In this document: piece by piece, positions 17,897 through 28,238 of the stretch | How the letters are laid out: every line of letters begins with the position of its first letter | How positions within the stretch are numbered: the first letter of the stretch is position 1 | Source: Rhodospirillaceae bacterium | GTDB lineage: Bacteria; Pseudomonadota; Alphaproteobacteria; GCA-2731375 | DNA length: 38,866 nt | Assembly (NCBI GenBank): GCA_018667855.1 | Contig: JABIRL010000069.1 | Coordinates: forward strand, 1-38,866 | Direction of reading: 5' to 3' | The notes under the pieces: generated by a model | Told to the model about the DNA's origin: nothing | The model's input: only the letters and a program-made list of their open reading frames with translations | Databases searched by the model: none | Translations under genes and position numbers: made by a program

Positions 17897-17923
17897 AGAG
17901 CATTTCCAGTTCGGAATTTCTCT
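17897..17923. repeat. Second short imperfect palindrome beside the TA-flanked element
   Basis: AGAGCATTTCC (17897-17907) and GGAATTTCTCT (17913-17923) form an imperfect inverted repeat (9 of 11 positions) around AGTTC. Its left arm resembles the terminal repeat of the neighbouring element (AGAGCAATTCC), so it may be a decayed or truncated relative. It lies 22 bp beyond the stop of the histidine kinase gene. Confidence 0.4.
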
Positions 17924-17944
17924 CGCGTCGTTCGAGGTAAGAAT

Positions 17945-20551
17945 TCAATTCAGGATACTTGAAATAGTTTCTGCCAGTTTGGCCCTGTTATACGGCTTGC
18001 GGAGGACGATGGCGTCCTCTTTCAATGGCCCGCTTTCGGAGACGATATCCTCACTATAGCCGGTGGTATATAGGACCTTGAGACCGGGTCTAAGTGGCAA
18101 AAGCTGGTGCGCCAACTCGAGACCGCTCAAGCCGCCGGGCATGACCACGTCCGTGAACAGCAGGTCAATCGGCTGACCGTCGACCACGGCAGCCAAGGCG
18201 GAAGCTCCGTCTTTGGCCTCGATCACTTGATAGCCCAGATTGGTTAGTTGATCGGCCAGTGACTCCCGCACATCTGCGTCATCCTCGACCAGTAGAATGA
18301 TGCCGCTGCCCGATAAAGCGGCTTCCGGCGGCCTAATTTGATGGGGCGCCTCGTCAATTTCGATTTCGGCCCGTCGGGGCAGGTATAGTCGCGCAATCGT
18401 ACCGACCTCGATCTCGCTCTCTAACTCGACGAAGCCACCTGATTGCTGGGCAAAGCCGTAAACCATGCTGAGGCCGAGCCCGGTGCCCTTGCCAATATCC
18501 TTAGTGGTAAAGAATGGCTCAAAGGCATGTTCGATTTCCTCTTCCAGCATGCCGCAGCCATTGTCGGTAACGCTTAGCATGACATAATCGCCCGGCAACG
18601 CCTCTTCATGCGTTGCGACCGCTTCCGCATCCAGAGATGTGTTTTTAGCAGAGAGTTTGATAATGCCGTTGCCTGTAATGGCATCGCGAGCATTCAGCGT
18701 CAGATTGAGCAGGGCATTCTGCAACTGACCGGGATCGGCATTCGCGGCCCAGATATCATCCGCCGGTTCGCTTCTCAGGTCGACCGCCTCGCCCAAGGTT
18801 CGCCCCAGCATATCCCGCATTTCCGCCAGCGCCGCGGTGATATCCACAGCCTTGGGCGCCAGTGGTTGCTGGCGTGAAAACGACAGCAACCGGTCAGTCA
18901 GCTCGCTCCCGCGTATCACATTTCTATTTATCGCCTGCAGATACCGTCCCATTTCTTCGTCGTCCGGCAAGCAGTCTTTCAAAAGTTCTAAATTACCAAA
19001 CACGACTTGCAGCAAGTTGTTGAATTCGTGCGCGATGCCGCCTGTTAATTGGCCTACCGCTTCCATCTTCTGGGCTTGGCGAAGGCGTTCTTCCGTTGTC
19101 TTCTCATCGGTGATGTCAGTCGCGAATGTGCCGATGCCGGAGACGGCGCCGAATTGATCAAACACGGGAAATTTCATGATACGGACGAATTGGACAGGCA
19201 GATCCGGTTGCGTCGCCGCGGCTTCTTCCACGATGACAATCCCGGTTTCAGCTACCTTTTGGTCATTGTCATCAACCCGTGCCGCGACATCCGGCAAATA
19301 GAGCTCCATCGCGGTCTTGCCCAAGACATCTTTCGCTGAAGTGTCAAAAAACGTTTCGTATGTCCGATTGACTAGCTCAATCTGGCCATCGAGATTCTTA
19401 AGCACGATTGCCGTCGGTGCATGATCGATTACGGATCGAAAACGTTCCTGGCTTGCAGCGAGGGCCTGCTCCGCCCGTTTTTGCGCGGTGATATCGATGT
19501 TGCTGGTTTCAAGGTAATCAAGATCGGGATAGTAAGTCGTGAACAGGCGTACCCAGATTATTGTGCCGTCCTTGCGGGTATGCTGCACCTCCCGGTCATG
19601 AATACCGCCCGCCTTAAGGTCTTCTGCAATGATGCGTTCACGGGCGGCGGGATCAGTCCAATGTTCGTCGGGCTTGACCTCGGCCAGCAATTCCTCGCGG
19701 CTTTTATAACCGTAAATCTCGGCCAGGCGGTCGTTGGCCTCCAGTACCTTCCCATCACTGATCCGGGTGCGGGCCAGGCCCACCTGGGCATGGTTGAACA
19801 TTTCCTGGTATTTCCGGTCGTTTTCCCTGAGTGCTTCCTCCGCTCGTTTACGATCGTTGATGTCGCTGATGGCCCCCGCCATGCGGATTGGCTTTCCATT
19901 CTCGTCCCAACTCGCCTGACCCTTGGTTTGAACCCAGATGTAGTCGCCTGATTTTCGCCGCATCCGGATCTCTAAATTGTAGGGGGTGTGCTCGTCGAGA
20001 TGGCTTTCGACAGCGTGCCAAACTCGATCACGGTCATCGGGATGAATCAGTTCGGTGAATGTATCCACATGAGGCTCAATTTCGTCTGCCTCGTAGCCAA
20101 GAATTTCTTTCCAGCGAAGTGAAAAGGAATCCTCTCCCGAAACGATATTCCAGTCCCATAGCCCGTCATTGGTTCCCGCTATTGCAAAGGAAAGGCGTTC
20201 CTCATTATTTGCCAGCGTTTCTGTCGCCAGCTCCTGCGCTTTGAGGTTCAAGGAGAAGCCGATGACGATTAATGCCAACCCGCCGATAATGACGAACCAA
20301 CTGAAATCCAGATGAAGAGTTCGCATTATGGCCATGGCATCGGCAGGCTCGATGAACAAGGGCAAGCCATGCATGACGAAGATGTCAAATGCATAGAACA
20401 CTCCCGTCAGCGAAATGCCCATGATAACCAGGACCTGGCCGCGGCTGCCTTGGCGTACGCGATAGCGGTAAAAAACCAGCCCGGCAAAAAGCACGATGCT
20501 GATTGCCATGAAATCCAACAGCGTCATCAGAAATACTGACTCAAACACCAT
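17945..20551 (-). CDS. Membrane-bound hybrid sensor histidine kinase with PAS repeats and receiver domain
   Basis: Two-component signalling protein, 868 aa from the ATG at 20551 (a TTG at 20626 is an alternative start but has no ribosome-binding sequence). Order: three predicted membrane helices (about residues 8-30, 36-62, 82-103); three PAS segments (about 115-235, 240-360, 368-485); a HisKA-like helix with phospho-acceptor His508 in [12 protein letters not shown]; an ATPase domain with N-box Asn620 ([10 protein letters not shown]), DNGCGM and [13 protein letters not shown]; and a C-terminal receiver with Asp801 ([10 protein letters not shown]). The [11 protein letters not shown] type is common among hybrid kinases that pass phosphate to their own or a separate receiver. 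No response regulator or phosphotransfer gene is adjacent, so input and output are unknown. Confidence 0.93.
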   Translation of the reverse strand: MVFESVFLMTLLDFMAISIVLFAGLVFYRYRVRQGSRGQVLVIMGISLTGVFYAFDIFVMHGLPLFIEPADAMAIMRTLHLDFSWFVIIGGLALIVIGFSLNLKAQELATETLANNEERLSFAIAGTNDGLWDWNIVSGEDSFSLRWKEILGYEADEIEPHVDTFTELIHPDDRDRVWHAVESHLDEHTPYNLEIRMRRKSGDYIWVQTKGQASWDENGKPIRMAGAISDINDRKRAEEALRENDRKYQEMFNHAQVGLARTRISDGKVLEANDRLAEIYGYKSREELLAEVKPDEHWTDPAARERIIAEDLKAGGIHDREVQHTRKDGTIIWVRLFTTYYPDLDYLETSNIDITAQKRAEQALAASQERFRSVIDHAPTAIVLKNLDGQIELVNRTYETFFDTSAKDVLGKTAMELYLPDVAARVDDNDQKVAETGIVIVEEAAATQPDLPVQFVRIMKFPVFDQFGAVSGIGTFATDITDEKTTEERLRQAQKMEAVGQLTGGIAHEFNNLLQVVFGNLELLKDCLPDDEEMGRYLQAINRNVIRGSELTDRLLSFSRQQPLAPKAVDITAALAEMRDMLGRTLGEAVDLRSEPADDIWAANADPGQLQNALLNLTLNARDAITGNGIIKLSAKNTSLDAEAVATHEEALPGDYVMLSVTDNGCGMLEEEIEHAFEPFFTTKDIGKGTGLGLSMVYGFAQQSGGFVELESEIEVGTIARLYLPRRAEIEIDEAPHQIRPPEAALSGSGIILLVEDDADVRESLADQLTNLGYQVIEAKDGASALAAVVDGQPIDLLFTDVVMPGGLSGLELAHQLLPLRPGLKVLYTTGYSEDIVSESGPLKEDAIVLRKPYNRAKLAETISSILN

Positions 20552-20863
20552 GCGGGGCCCCCGCTCAACTACCGCGACTCGGACGGATACATTGGAAACA
20601 GGCGAACCTGTTCCACCATCGATCAATAAGATGTGGCGGCAGGACGAATAGGCAAGGGATCGTCAGGTTCGTTCGATCACTTTGGATCGGGCACCACAAA
20701 TTCGAAGCCCCGATGCGTCTTAGGGTGGGTCTTTATATCGCTTCGGAATCGTTGATGTTCTCTCCGGCTAAGAGTTCGCGCCGCGAGGTGATTTCCGGCT
20801 TCGTGGCCAAAAGCAACCCCGCGGCACCAAAATCCGGCGGGCAGTTCCGTAAATCTCGTTCTC
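20552..20863. other. Intergenic region between histidine kinase and monooxygenase, no gene recognised
   Basis: 312 bp lie between the kinase start at 20551 and the stop of the upstream monooxygenase at 20864. A minus-strand open frame reaches from inside the monooxygenase 3' end to 20677, but it has no recognisable family sequence and no start signal, so I treat it as non-coding. The kinase promoter is expected here. I see no clear terminator or operator. Confidence 0.5.
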
Positions 20864-22504
20864 TCAGAGGAAACGCAATTCCTGGTACCCGCCCGCCGCG
20901 ACCTCATCGCATCTGGCGCGATACTCCGGCGCGGTGCCACTGTAGCGGACAATGGTGCGGGTTTGCTTGCCTTCGACATTCATATTGATGCCGGTCATCC
21001 AGGAATCAATTTCATTGGATAACAGACCTTCGGCTTTCTCGTGAACGAAGTCATTCCATTCGGCGACCGCTTCAGGGGGCGCCTCCGTGAAGGGTAGGCT
21101 GTTATGGGTCATGTGGCCGATCAGGTCACGGATCCACTCGACATTGTATTCGATGCTGCGCGGGTTGTTTCCCAGGGCGGCGTGGGGGCCCATGATCATG
21201 AACATGTTGGGGAAACCGTCTACCATGACGCCGACGAAGGTTTTCGGGCCGCCGGTCCATTTATCCTTGAGGCGCTGATCGTCCGTGCCACGAATATCGA
21301 TGCGGTCGAAGCTGCCTGTTACCGCATCGAAGCCGGTGGCATAGACGATGACGTCGAACTCATAATCCCGCGCATCGGTGCGGACACCTGTCTGTGTGAT
21401 CCGTTCAATCGGCTCGTCCAGCATACTGATCAGCTTGACGTTGGGCCGGTTATAGACTTCGTAATAATGTGTTTCCTGGGGCACGCGCCTGGTGCCAAAG
21501 CCATGGTCCTTGGGGATCAGCATTTCGGCGACAACCGGATCGTTCACCCGTTGGCGGATCTTGTCGGCGACGAAATCGGACATCAGCCGGTTCGCCTCGC
21601 GGTCAATCAGCATATCGCGGAAATTGCCCTGCCAAATACCGAAGCCCTGACCGGCATAGAGATCTTCCCAGAAGGCGGTTCGTTCTTCCTCCGTCACTTC
21701 AAAGGTCCCGCGCGGGTCGACCGTGTGGATGAAGCAGGCGGCCGTCTCCTGGCAAAGCTTGAATAAGTCAGGATAGCCGGCCCTGATTTCCGCCATCTCT
21801 GCCCCCGATATGGGGCCGTTGTGCAGCGGCGTGCACCAGTTGGGGCGGCGTTGGAAGACGGTAAGCTCTCCGGCGGTCTTGGAGATTTCCTGGATTGCCT
21901 GGATGCCGCTGGCGCCCGTGCCGATCACCGCGACGCGCTTGCCCGCATAGTCGATACCTTCTTTGGGCCAGAGCCCGGTATGGCACCACGGGCCTTCGAA
22001 ATCATCGATGCCCTCGAAGCGCGGCATGGTTGGCGCCGAGAGCAATCCGATGGCCGTGATCATGAAACGGGCGCGATATTCGGTGCCGTCGTCGAGCTTG
22101 ATGTTCCAGAACTGCCCGTTGTCATCAAAGTGGGCGGAGGCAACCCGGGCCGAGAACTGGATATCCTGGCGCAGGTCGAACTTGTCGGCGACGTGGCTGC
22201 AATAGCGCTCAATCTCCGGCTGGCCCGAAAAGTGTTCGCTCCAGTCCCATTCGTCTAGCAACTCCTGCGAAAATGAAAAGCCATAGGAATAGCTCTCTGA
22301 ATCGAAACGGGCGCCCGGATAGCGGTTCCAATACCAGGTGCCGCCCACCTTTGTTCCCGCTTCCAACACCCGTACCCGCAGGCCCATCTCCCGCAACCGG
22401 TATAGTTGGTACATCCCCGACATGCCGGCGCCGATAACGATGGCGTCGAAATCCAGGGCCGGGGTCTCTGCTGTGCGTGCGTCCGTTTTGTCTGTCGCCG
22501 TCAT
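20864..22504 (-). CDS. Flavin-containing monooxygenase, type I Baeyer-Villiger-like
   Basis: NADPH- and FAD-dependent oxygenase, 546 aa, that inserts oxygen into ketones or oxidises soft nucleophiles. The first Rossmann motif is IGAGMSG (24-30) and the second is IGTGASG (194-200). Between them lies the Baeyer-Villiger fingerprint FxGxxxHxxxWP as FEGPWCHTGLWP (169-180). The sequence GTWYWNRYPGARFDSESYSYGF after the FAD motif is characteristic of cyclohexanone/cyclopentadecanone-type enzymes. The start at 22504 is preceded by GAAGGA; an upstream in-frame ATG at 22570 has none. It lies downstream of, and in the same direction as, an epimerase and a TauD-type dioxygenase. The true substrate is unknown. 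Confidence 0.93.
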   Translation of the reverse strand: MTATDKTDARTAETPALDFDAIVIGAGMSGMYQLYRLREMGLRVRVLEAGTKVGGTWYWNRYPGARFDSESYSYGFSFSQELLDEWDWSEHFSGQPEIERYCSHVADKFDLRQDIQFSARVASAHFDDNGQFWNIKLDDGTEYRARFMITAIGLLSAPTMPRFEGIDDFEGPWCHTGLWPKEGIDYAGKRVAVIGTGASGIQAIQEISKTAGELTVFQRRPNWCTPLHNGPISGAEMAEIRAGYPDLFKLCQETAACFIHTVDPRGTFEVTEEERTAFWEDLYAGQGFGIWQGNFRDMLIDREANRLMSDFVADKIRQRVNDPVVAEMLIPKDHGFGTRRVPQETHYYEVYNRPNVKLISMLDEPIERITQTGVRTDARDYEFDVIVYATGFDAVTGSFDRIDIRGTDDQRLKDKWTGGPKTFVGVMVDGFPNMFMIMGPHAALGNNPRSIEYNVEWIRDLIGHMTHNSLPFTEAPPEAVAEWNDFVHEKAEGLLSNEIDSWMTGINMNVEGKQTRTIVRYSGTAPEYRARCDEVAAGGYQELRFL

Positions 22505-22672
22505 GTTCCTTCGCCGCCTTTCAAGGTTGCCGTTCAATGTTTCAATCGACATCGTCGGGATGCGCATCAATCCCGTTCAGCAAGCTCGCTAACGGCGGTA
22601 CTCCCAGACAACATGGTGTCGTAGTGTAGCAGGCCTGGAGAAATTGAATCAATTACCTGGCGGAGTATTGAT

Positions 22673-23617
22673 CTAGGTGCGCGCAAGTTGCGTCAGAAAA
22701 TCATCGATCATGCGGGGCAGATCATGGGTTGGCCGCCAACCCCATTCCTCCCGCGCATAGCTATCGTCGATGGATTGCGACCGGCCGTGCAGCCCTGGCC
22801 TGGCTGGATCGGGCACAAAATCAATCTCGGCATTTGGAATTCTTGCTCGCACTGCATCCGCGATATCGCCCGCCGTGGGTGTCGGCTTCAGGCCATCGAC
22901 CAGATAGTTGACCATTTTGATATCTTGCAGCGGCGCCCGGGCAAGTTGCACGGTGGCCGTGGCGGCCTCGGTGATATACATCACGGGAACCTTGGTCTCC
23001 GGCGTGGTCCAGACCGTAAACGGATTGCCCTTGGCGCTCTCCTCGATCATCCAGGATGTGTATTGCACATTGCTCGGCGTGGTGACGCCGGGCCCAATTA
23101 CGGATGGATAGCGGATGCCGCGAAAGTCCAGGCCGTATTTGTCCTTGAAAAAAAGCCCCAAATGTTCGCCGAAAGCCTTGGTCGCGCCATAGAACGACAC
23201 CGGGCGTTGGAGGGTCGTATCGGTCAGATCGCCGCCATCGAGATTGTAGCCGTAACTGCCGATCGAACTGGAAAAAATCACCTGACGTACATCGAACAAT
23301 CGGGCGGCCTCCAGCACATAAAAGGTACCCATGGCGTTTGTCTGGATGGAACTAGCCGGGTCTATGTGGGAGGGCCCGGTCAACATGGCGCCCAGATGAT
23401 AGATCACTTCCGGCCGGCTGGCCTTGACCACTTCCAGGACGTGAGAGAAGTTGCCCACATCGCCGGCGACGGCGGTGACCCGGTCCGCCAAATTCCCCAA
23501 GCGCGCGGGTGATGGATTGCGGCTGAACACGGTGATATCCGTTTCACCCTCTTCCAGCAGCATTCGCGCCACGTCCAACCCGACAAAACCCGCGCCACCC
23601 GTAGTCAACGTCGCCAT
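22673..23617 (-). CDS. NAD-dependent epimerase/dehydratase (extended SDR)
   Basis: Extended short-chain dehydrogenase, 314 aa. NAD-binding GGAGFVG (residues 7-13), an acidic residue in GDVGN after beta-3, YHLGA, and the catalytic Ser-Tyr-Lys set with SSSIGSYG (around 117-123) and Tyr143/Lys147 in YGATKAFGE. Such proteins include UDP-sugar epimerases, SDR-type L-threonine dehydrogenases and 3-beta-hydroxysteroid dehydrogenase-like enzymes, and the substrate is not decidable here. It is 168 bp upstream of the Baeyer-Villiger-type monooxygenase and 72 bp downstream of a TauD/TfdA oxygenase, all on the minus strand. Confidence 0.88.
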   Translation of the reverse strand: MATLTTGGAGFVGLDVARMLLEEGETDITVFSRNPSPARLGNLADRVTAVAGDVGNFSHVLEVVKASRPEVIYHLGAMLTGPSHIDPASSIQTNAMGTFYVLEAARLFDVRQVIFSSSIGSYGYNLDGGDLTDTTLQRPVSFYGATKAFGEHLGLFFKDKYGLDFRGIRYPSVIGPGVTTPSNVQYTSWMIEESAKGNPFTVWTTPETKVPVMYITEAATATVQLARAPLQDIKMVNYLVDGLKPTPTAGDIADAVRARIPNAEIDFVPDPARPGLHGRSQSIDDSYAREEWGWRPTHDLPRMIDDFLTQLART

Positions 23618-23689
23618 AACTCAAATTCCTGTTCTGATTTTCTTCAATGATCCGGCAACCTTATCCCAGGTCGCGCCGGGGTGCCGTCC

Positions 23690-24724
23690 TTACGAGGCGT
23701 CGGCGTCCGGCGTGTAGTAAGTGCCCTTGCCGTCCTGCTTGTCGATGCCGGCCTGTCCCTTGTGTACCTGCACGCCCGACGACATGGGGCGGCCATCCTC
23801 GCGCAGCCAAAGCCGTAGCAGCAACCTTTTCCGCGCCGCATCGTCCGCGTCCTTGAATTCCGACCGATTGTGCAGCAACAGGCAATTGTTGGCGACGATG
23901 AGTTCACCAGGCGCCATCATCAGCTCCAACTTCACGTCCTCGCGTTCGGTGACGGACTCCAGGAAATCCAGCGCCTCGGCTTCAATATCGCTTAATTGAA
24001 CATGGCCTTCCTGCACGGCAAGATCAATATAGCCGCGGATCAGGATCGTCGAGGGTACGCCCTCGGCAATTGAGAAGATCGGGACGCGTTCCTCGGTGAC
24101 CAGAGGTTCGCCGGGCGCCTGTTGGCCAAAGCGGTGATGGTGGTAGCCGCGATACAGCACCTCAACCAGGTCGGGGCGCTCCTCCAGCATTATGTTGTGG
24201 GCGGTCAGTCCACTGGCATAGCCACTCAACCCACCGGAGGCCGCCGGCCGAATGCACAGCATGGCTAGATGGTCGCAGCGATCGGTATGTAACGAAAGCC
24301 GCCGGCTGCTGCGATAGGCGCGTTCCTGCTTGTCATTGCCGCCGATATTGACGACGTCGCCGATCAGATCGCCCAGCGGGCTCTGCGAGGTGGGCCGGCC
24401 GAAATGGCTGCCAAAGCCAAGATACATCAGACGCATGTCTTCGGCCTCGATGTCCGCCACTGGGAAACCGCTTAGCATGACAATACCGCGTCCACGGTGA
24501 ACCTCCTCGCGCCAGGCGGCGATGTCATCGGCGATCCCATCCAGGGGAAAAATTTCCGGTGTGACCCGGGCATGTTCGCGGGTCTCCGACTTAAGCGCGG
24601 CCAGCCCCGCTTCCAGCGCCGACAGATGGCGGCCGTCAAGCGCGACTGTCAGGTCCGCCTTGGAAGTGAAATCCGTGGCCTTCCAGGCCGCCGGATGGTC
24701 GAACGGCTTGATGGCTGCGTCCAC
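23690..24724 (-). CDS. TauD/TfdA family 2-oxoglutarate- and Fe(II)-dependent dioxygenase
   Basis: Non-haem iron oxygenase, 344 aa from a GTG start at 24724, chosen because GGGAG lies 7 bases upstream; the frame is open to 24787 but without a good signal. The iron-binding facial triad is visible: His146-x-Asp148 (SLHTDRCDHLAML) and distal His285 (NNCLLLHNRSEF), followed by the 2-oxoglutarate arginine region RKRLLLRLWLRE. Family members hydroxylate taurine, aryloxyacetates, carnitine precursors or amino acids. This one is of the longer group with the N-terminal part GRGIVMLSGFPV. The neighbouring epimerase and monooxygenase suggest an oxidative degradation or tailoring set. Confidence 0.9.
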   Translation of the reverse strand: MDAAIKPFDHPAAWKATDFTSKADLTVALDGRHLSALEAGLAALKSETREHARVTPEIFPLDGIADDIAAWREEVHRGRGIVMLSGFPVADIEAEDMRLMYLGFGSHFGRPTSQSPLGDLIGDVVNIGGNDKQERAYRSSRRLSLHTDRCDHLAMLCIRPAASGGLSGYASGLTAHNIMLEERPDLVEVLYRGYHHHRFGQQAPGEPLVTEERVPIFSIAEGVPSTILIRGYIDLAVQEGHVQLSDIEAEALDFLESVTEREDVKLELMMAPGELIVANNCLLLHNRSEFKDADDAARKRLLLRLWLREDGRPMSSGVQVHKGQAGIDKQDGKGTYYTPDADAS

Positions 24725-24826
24725 GGCGTTACTCCCTAGTCCTCTTTTGTGGGAATGGTGCCAGATACAGCCAAGGACCTGCAACAAGGAATTGACCGGG
24801 TATGAATCCCCTGGGCCGCCCGTGCG

Positions 24827-25156
24827 TTATTGCGTGCGGGGGTTTTCCGCGCGGCAGGCGGCGACGTAGGCATCGCCCAGGAAATCCGGCTGCTTGTAAA
24901 GGCCGTGCATCCAGGCGGACAGCAGGCACAGTTCTTCCAGTTTCAGCACCTCGTTCATGGTGCCCGGTGGAAAGATAATGCCGAAGGCTCGGGCAACGTT
25001 TCCGATGATCTCCTCGATGGTTTCCTCATCAATTCCGAGATCTTCCTCCAAATTCGCCGTACGGTCTAAAAGGCCTTCGTCGACGCCATATTCATCGCGG
25101 ATGTGCTTGACGATCCAGCGAAACAAATTCATCCAGTTTTTGATGTCGTCGGCCAT
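24827..25156 (-). CDS. Small ACP-like protein (DUF1493-like), function unknown
   Basis: A 109-aa acidic, helical protein starting MADDIKNWMNLFRWIVKHIRD. The middle, LEEDLGIDEETIEEIIGNVARAFGI, has the helix II layout of acyl-carrier-like DUF1493 proteins, but the position of the phosphopantetheine serine (DSL in true carriers) reads DEE, so it probably cannot be loaded with an acyl group. No signal peptide or membrane segment. It is 102 bp upstream of the TauD-type gene and may begin that transcript. The family assignment is tentative; the coding call rests on the consistent frame and fold-like pattern. Confidence 0.6.
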   Translation of the reverse strand: MADDIKNWMNLFRWIVKHIRDEYGVDEGLLDRTANLEEDLGIDEETIEEIIGNVARAFGIIFPPGTMNEVLKLEELCLLSAWMHGLYKQPDFLGDAYVAACRAENPRTQ

Positions 25157-25251
25157 GAAATGGCCCCCCCAGCCAATGACGAAGTCACAAATTATTGGGG
25201 AAAACTACTAATAATTGATGAGGGCGTAGGGTAAATGACGCATTAATAATC

Positions 25252-27477
25252 TCAAAGAAAACTGTACGGATCCACATCGATCGCCACGCGCACCTGATTG
25301 GGAATGTCCACCTGATCGACCCAGGCGCGCGCCAGGACGGAGGCATTGGTGCCGCGGGGGCATTTCAACAGCAGGCGGTGGCGGAAGCGGCCGCGCAGAA
25401 GGCTCATTGGCGCCGGGGCGGGGCCCAGAACCTCGACATCTCGCTGCCTTGGCGCCATTCGGCCCAGATCGCGCGCCACCTCGATCACCTGGGCCTCCTC
25501 CCGGCCGGAGATGATCAAGGCGACCAGCCGGCCGAAGGGCGGCAACCCCTGGGCCCGGCGGGCCTCCCGCTCCCGCGCCATGAAGCTGTCCCGGTCGCCC
25601 GAGATCAAGGCCTCCATCACCGGATGTTCCGGCATATAGGTTTGCAACATGGCGCGGCCCGGCCGCTGGGCCCGGCCGGAACGGCCCGCCACCTGATGCA
25701 GGACCTGGTAAGTCCGCTCCGCCGCGCGCAGATCGCCGCCCTGCAGGCCCAGGTCTGCGTCGATTACCCCGACCAGGGTCAGCAGGGGAAAATGATGCCC
25801 CTTGGCAACGATCTGGGTGCCGATGATCAAGGCAACTTCGCCCGCCGCGATCATCCGGATCGCCTCGGCAGCCGCCTCCGGTCCGCGCACGGTGTCGGAT
25901 GCGATCAGCATGCGGGGTACGTCGGGGAAAATTTTGTCCACGTCCTCGCCCAGGCGTTCCACGCCGGGGCCGACCGCGACCAGGCTGTCCTCGGCCTCGC
26001 ACTCCGGGCAGGTATCGGGGCGGTAGAGGTTGTAGCCGCAATGATGACATTGCAGGCGGCCGTGGAAGCGGTGTTCCACCAGCCAGGCCGTACAATTGGG
26101 ACATTGCAAACGGTGGCCACAGGCCCGGCACAGGGTCAGCGGCGCATAGCCGCGTCGGTTCAGAAACAACAACACCTGCTCGCCCCGCGCCAGGGTCTCC
26201 TTCATGGCCGTGATCAGATTTTCCGAGATCCAGCGGGATTCGGACAATGCCTCCGCACGCATATCCACCGCCTCGATTTTCGGCAGCTCCGCGGTGCCGA
26301 TCCGATTGGGCAGGTGCAGGGCGCCATAACGCCCAACCTCGACATTGACCAGGCTTTCCAGGCTGGGGGTGGCGGAAACCAGCACAATGGGAATTTCGCC
26401 GAGCGAGGCGCGCAGTACGGCCATGTCCCGTGCGTGGTAGATCACGCCGTCCTCCTGCTTGAAGGCGCTGTCGTGCTCTTCATCCACCACGATCAGACCC
26501 AGATCCGAATAGGGGAGGAACAACGCCGAGCGGGCGCCGACCACCACCCGGGCCCGGCCCTGGGCCACGGCCCGCCAGGTCAGGCGCCGGCGCGCCGTGC
26601 CCAGATCGGAGTGCCAGGCCAGGGGCAGGGCGCCGAAGCGGTTCTCGAATCGCTCCAGCCATTGCGCCGTCAGGCCTATTTCCGGCACCAGAACCAGGAC
26701 CTGGCGGCCTTGCCCCAGGGTGGCGGCGATGGCTTCCAGATAGACTTCGGTCTTGCCGGCGCCGGTGACGCCGTCCAGCAGCGTGGCCGAATATACGCCC
26801 GCTTCGACTTTCCGCCTCAACTCGGCCGCTGCCTGGTCCTGATCCTCGTTCAAGGTGGCGCCTTGGCGATGGATGTCGGGTTCCGGCACCGCCATTTCAG
26901 CCGGCAGTTGAACCTCGCGCAGCGTGCCTTGCCGGACCAGGCCGCGCACCACGCCACTGCTGACGGCCGCCAGTTCCGCGATGGTTGCCGCCGGTAATGA
27001 CAAGCCCTCTGCCAGAACTTCCAGGACCCGCGCCCGTGCCCCGGTCATGCGTTTCGGCGGCGGCCCGGCCAGGGCATAGGCCAGGCGGGGCCGTGGGGCC
27101 TCCAACGCCGCGCGGACGGACATGGTCATGCGCAGAGCGGCACCGGGCGAGGCACAGGTATAGTCGGCCAGCCAGGTTACGAACCGCCGGGTCACATCCG
27201 CCATGGGGGGCACATCCAGGCGCTCCGCAATCGGGCGCAGGCGGCTGTCGGCCACCGCATTGTTGGGATCGGCCGGCCCCTCGCCCCAAACCACGCCGTT
27301 CACGGCGCGCTTGCCCAATGGCACGGTTACGAAATCGCCGACCGTCACCGCGTTGCCGGGGCTGACGCCATAGTCATAGGGCGTGCCCAGGGGCAGGGGC
27401 AGGAGGACATGCACGCGGCGAATGGGTGCGATGTCGTCCAATTCAGGTTCGGCTTCACTGGTATGGGAGGCGGCCAT
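25252..27477 (-). CDS. priA: Primosomal protein N' (replication restart helicase PriA)
   Basis: DEAH-type 3'-5' helicase that reloads the replisome at collapsed forks, 741 aa (usual length). Domains: N-terminal DNA-binding region with [16 protein letters not shown]; Walker A GVTGAGKT (236-243); Walker B DEEH (332-335) in [15 protein letters not shown]; the aromatic-rich loop just after it; eight zinc-binding cysteines at 450, 453, 459, 462, 477, 480, 490 and 493; helicase lobe 2 with [18 protein letters not shown] and [13 protein letters not shown]. It diverges from fsa across about 90 bp, a gene pairing often seen in alphaproteobacteria. Confidence 0.97.
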   Translation of the reverse strand: MAASHTSEAEPELDDIAPIRRVHVLLPLPLGTPYDYGVSPGNAVTVGDFVTVPLGKRAVNGVVWGEGPADPNNAVADSRLRPIAERLDVPPMADVTRRFVTWLADYTCASPGAALRMTMSVRAALEAPRPRLAYALAGPPPKRMTGARARVLEVLAEGLSLPAATIAELAAVSSGVVRGLVRQGTLREVQLPAEMAVPEPDIHRQGATLNEDQDQAAAELRRKVEAGVYSATLLDGVTGAGKTEVYLEAIAATLGQGRQVLVLVPEIGLTAQWLERFENRFGALPLAWHSDLGTARRRLTWRAVAQGRARVVVGARSALFLPYSDLGLIVVDEEHDSAFKQEDGVIYHARDMAVLRASLGEIPIVLVSATPSLESLVNVEVGRYGALHLPNRIGTAELPKIEAVDMRAEALSESRWISENLITAMKETLARGEQVLLFLNRRGYAPLTLCRACGHRLQCPNCTAWLVEHRFHGRLQCHHCGYNLYRPDTCPECEAEDSLVAVGPGVERLGEDVDKIFPDVPRMLIASDTVRGPEAAAEAIRMIAAGEVALIIGTQIVAKGHHFPLLTLVGVIDADLGLQGGDLRAAERTYQVLHQVAGRSGRAQRPGRAMLQTYMPEHPVMEALISGDRDSFMAREREARRAQGLPPFGRLVALIISGREEAQVIEVARDLGRMAPRQRDVEVLGPAPAPMSLLRGRFRHRLLLKCPRGTNASVLARAWVDQVDIPNQVRVAIDVDPYSFL

Positions 27478-27567
27478 CGGCTAGACTTTGCCTGCCCGAA
27501 CCGGCGCCGACAAGCGGTGATCGGTCGTGGCGCAAGATTTGTTGTAGTAGTTTGGATTTTAGGGGCC

Positions 27568-28236
27568 ATGAAATTTTTTGTTGATACCGCCGATGTGGCC
27601 GAAATCGCTGATCTGGCGGCAACCGGGTTGTTGGACGGGGTGACCACGAACCCTTCGCTGATTGCCAAGTCGGGACGTGATTTCTTTGAAGTCGTGGCCG
27701 AGATTTGCGACTTGGTCGATGGCCCCGTCAGCGCCGAAGTGGCCGCCACGGAGGCGGAGGCAATGATCGCCGAGGGCCGCGTCCTGGCCAAGATCGCCGA
27801 CAATGTCGCGGTCAAGGTGCCCTTGACCTGGGATGGCCTGAAAGCCTGCCGCGCCTTGAGCCAGGACGGCAGCCAGGTCAATGTGACTTTATGTTTTTCG
27901 GCCAATCAGGCCTTGCTGGCGGCCAAGGCGGGGGCCGCGTTCATTTCGCCATTTGTGGGCCGGCTGGACGATATCGGCCATGACGGCATGCAATTGATTG
28001 CCGAGATCCTGGATATCTATCGCAATTATGAGTCGATCACGACCGAGGTTCTGGTCGCCTCCATCCGTTCGCCGGGCCATGTGCTCGAAGCCGCCCGTCT
28101 GGGCGCGGACGTCTGCACGATTCCCCCCGACGTGATTCGCCAATTGGCCAAGCATGTTCTGACCGATAAGGGGCTAGAGGCGTTTCTGGCTGATTGGCAG
28201 AAGACCGGACAAACTATTCTGGATCGCAAGGGCTAG
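27568..28236 (+). CDS. fsa: Transaldolase / fructose-6-phosphate aldolase family protein
   Basis: Small class I aldolase of the TalC/FSA family, 222 aa. It starts [13 protein letters not shown] with AGGGG upstream; the frame is open before this but diverges into the priA promoter region. The Schiff-base lysine is Lys83 in [13 protein letters not shown]; further motifs are [44 protein letters not shown] and [14 protein letters not shown]. The family either transfers dihydroxyacetone units between sugar phosphates (pentose phosphate pathway) or splits fructose 6-phosphate, and the two are hard to separate by sequence. The stop is two bases from the DUF484 start, so the two are coupled. Confidence 0.93.
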   Translation: MKFFVDTADVAEIADLAATGLLDGVTTNPSLIAKSGRDFFEVVAEICDLVDGPVSAEVAATEAEAMIAEGRVLAKIADNVAVKVPLTWDGLKACRALSQDGSQVNVTLCFSANQALLAAKAGAAFISPFVGRLDDIGHDGMQLIAEILDIYRNYESITTEVLVASIRSPGHVLEAARLGADVCTIPPDVIRQLAKHVLTDKGLEAFLADWQKTGQTILDRKG

Positions 28237-28238
28237 TC

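Noticed and set aside
20677-20979. A 100-codon minus-strand frame between the kinase and monooxygenase
   Set aside because: It overlaps the monooxygenase 3' end in another frame and has no start signal or recognisable sequence.
25378-26997. A 539-codon plus-strand frame inside priA
   Set aside because: It is fully antisense to PriA, whose Walker and zinc motifs are intact; composition is repetitive and shadow-like.
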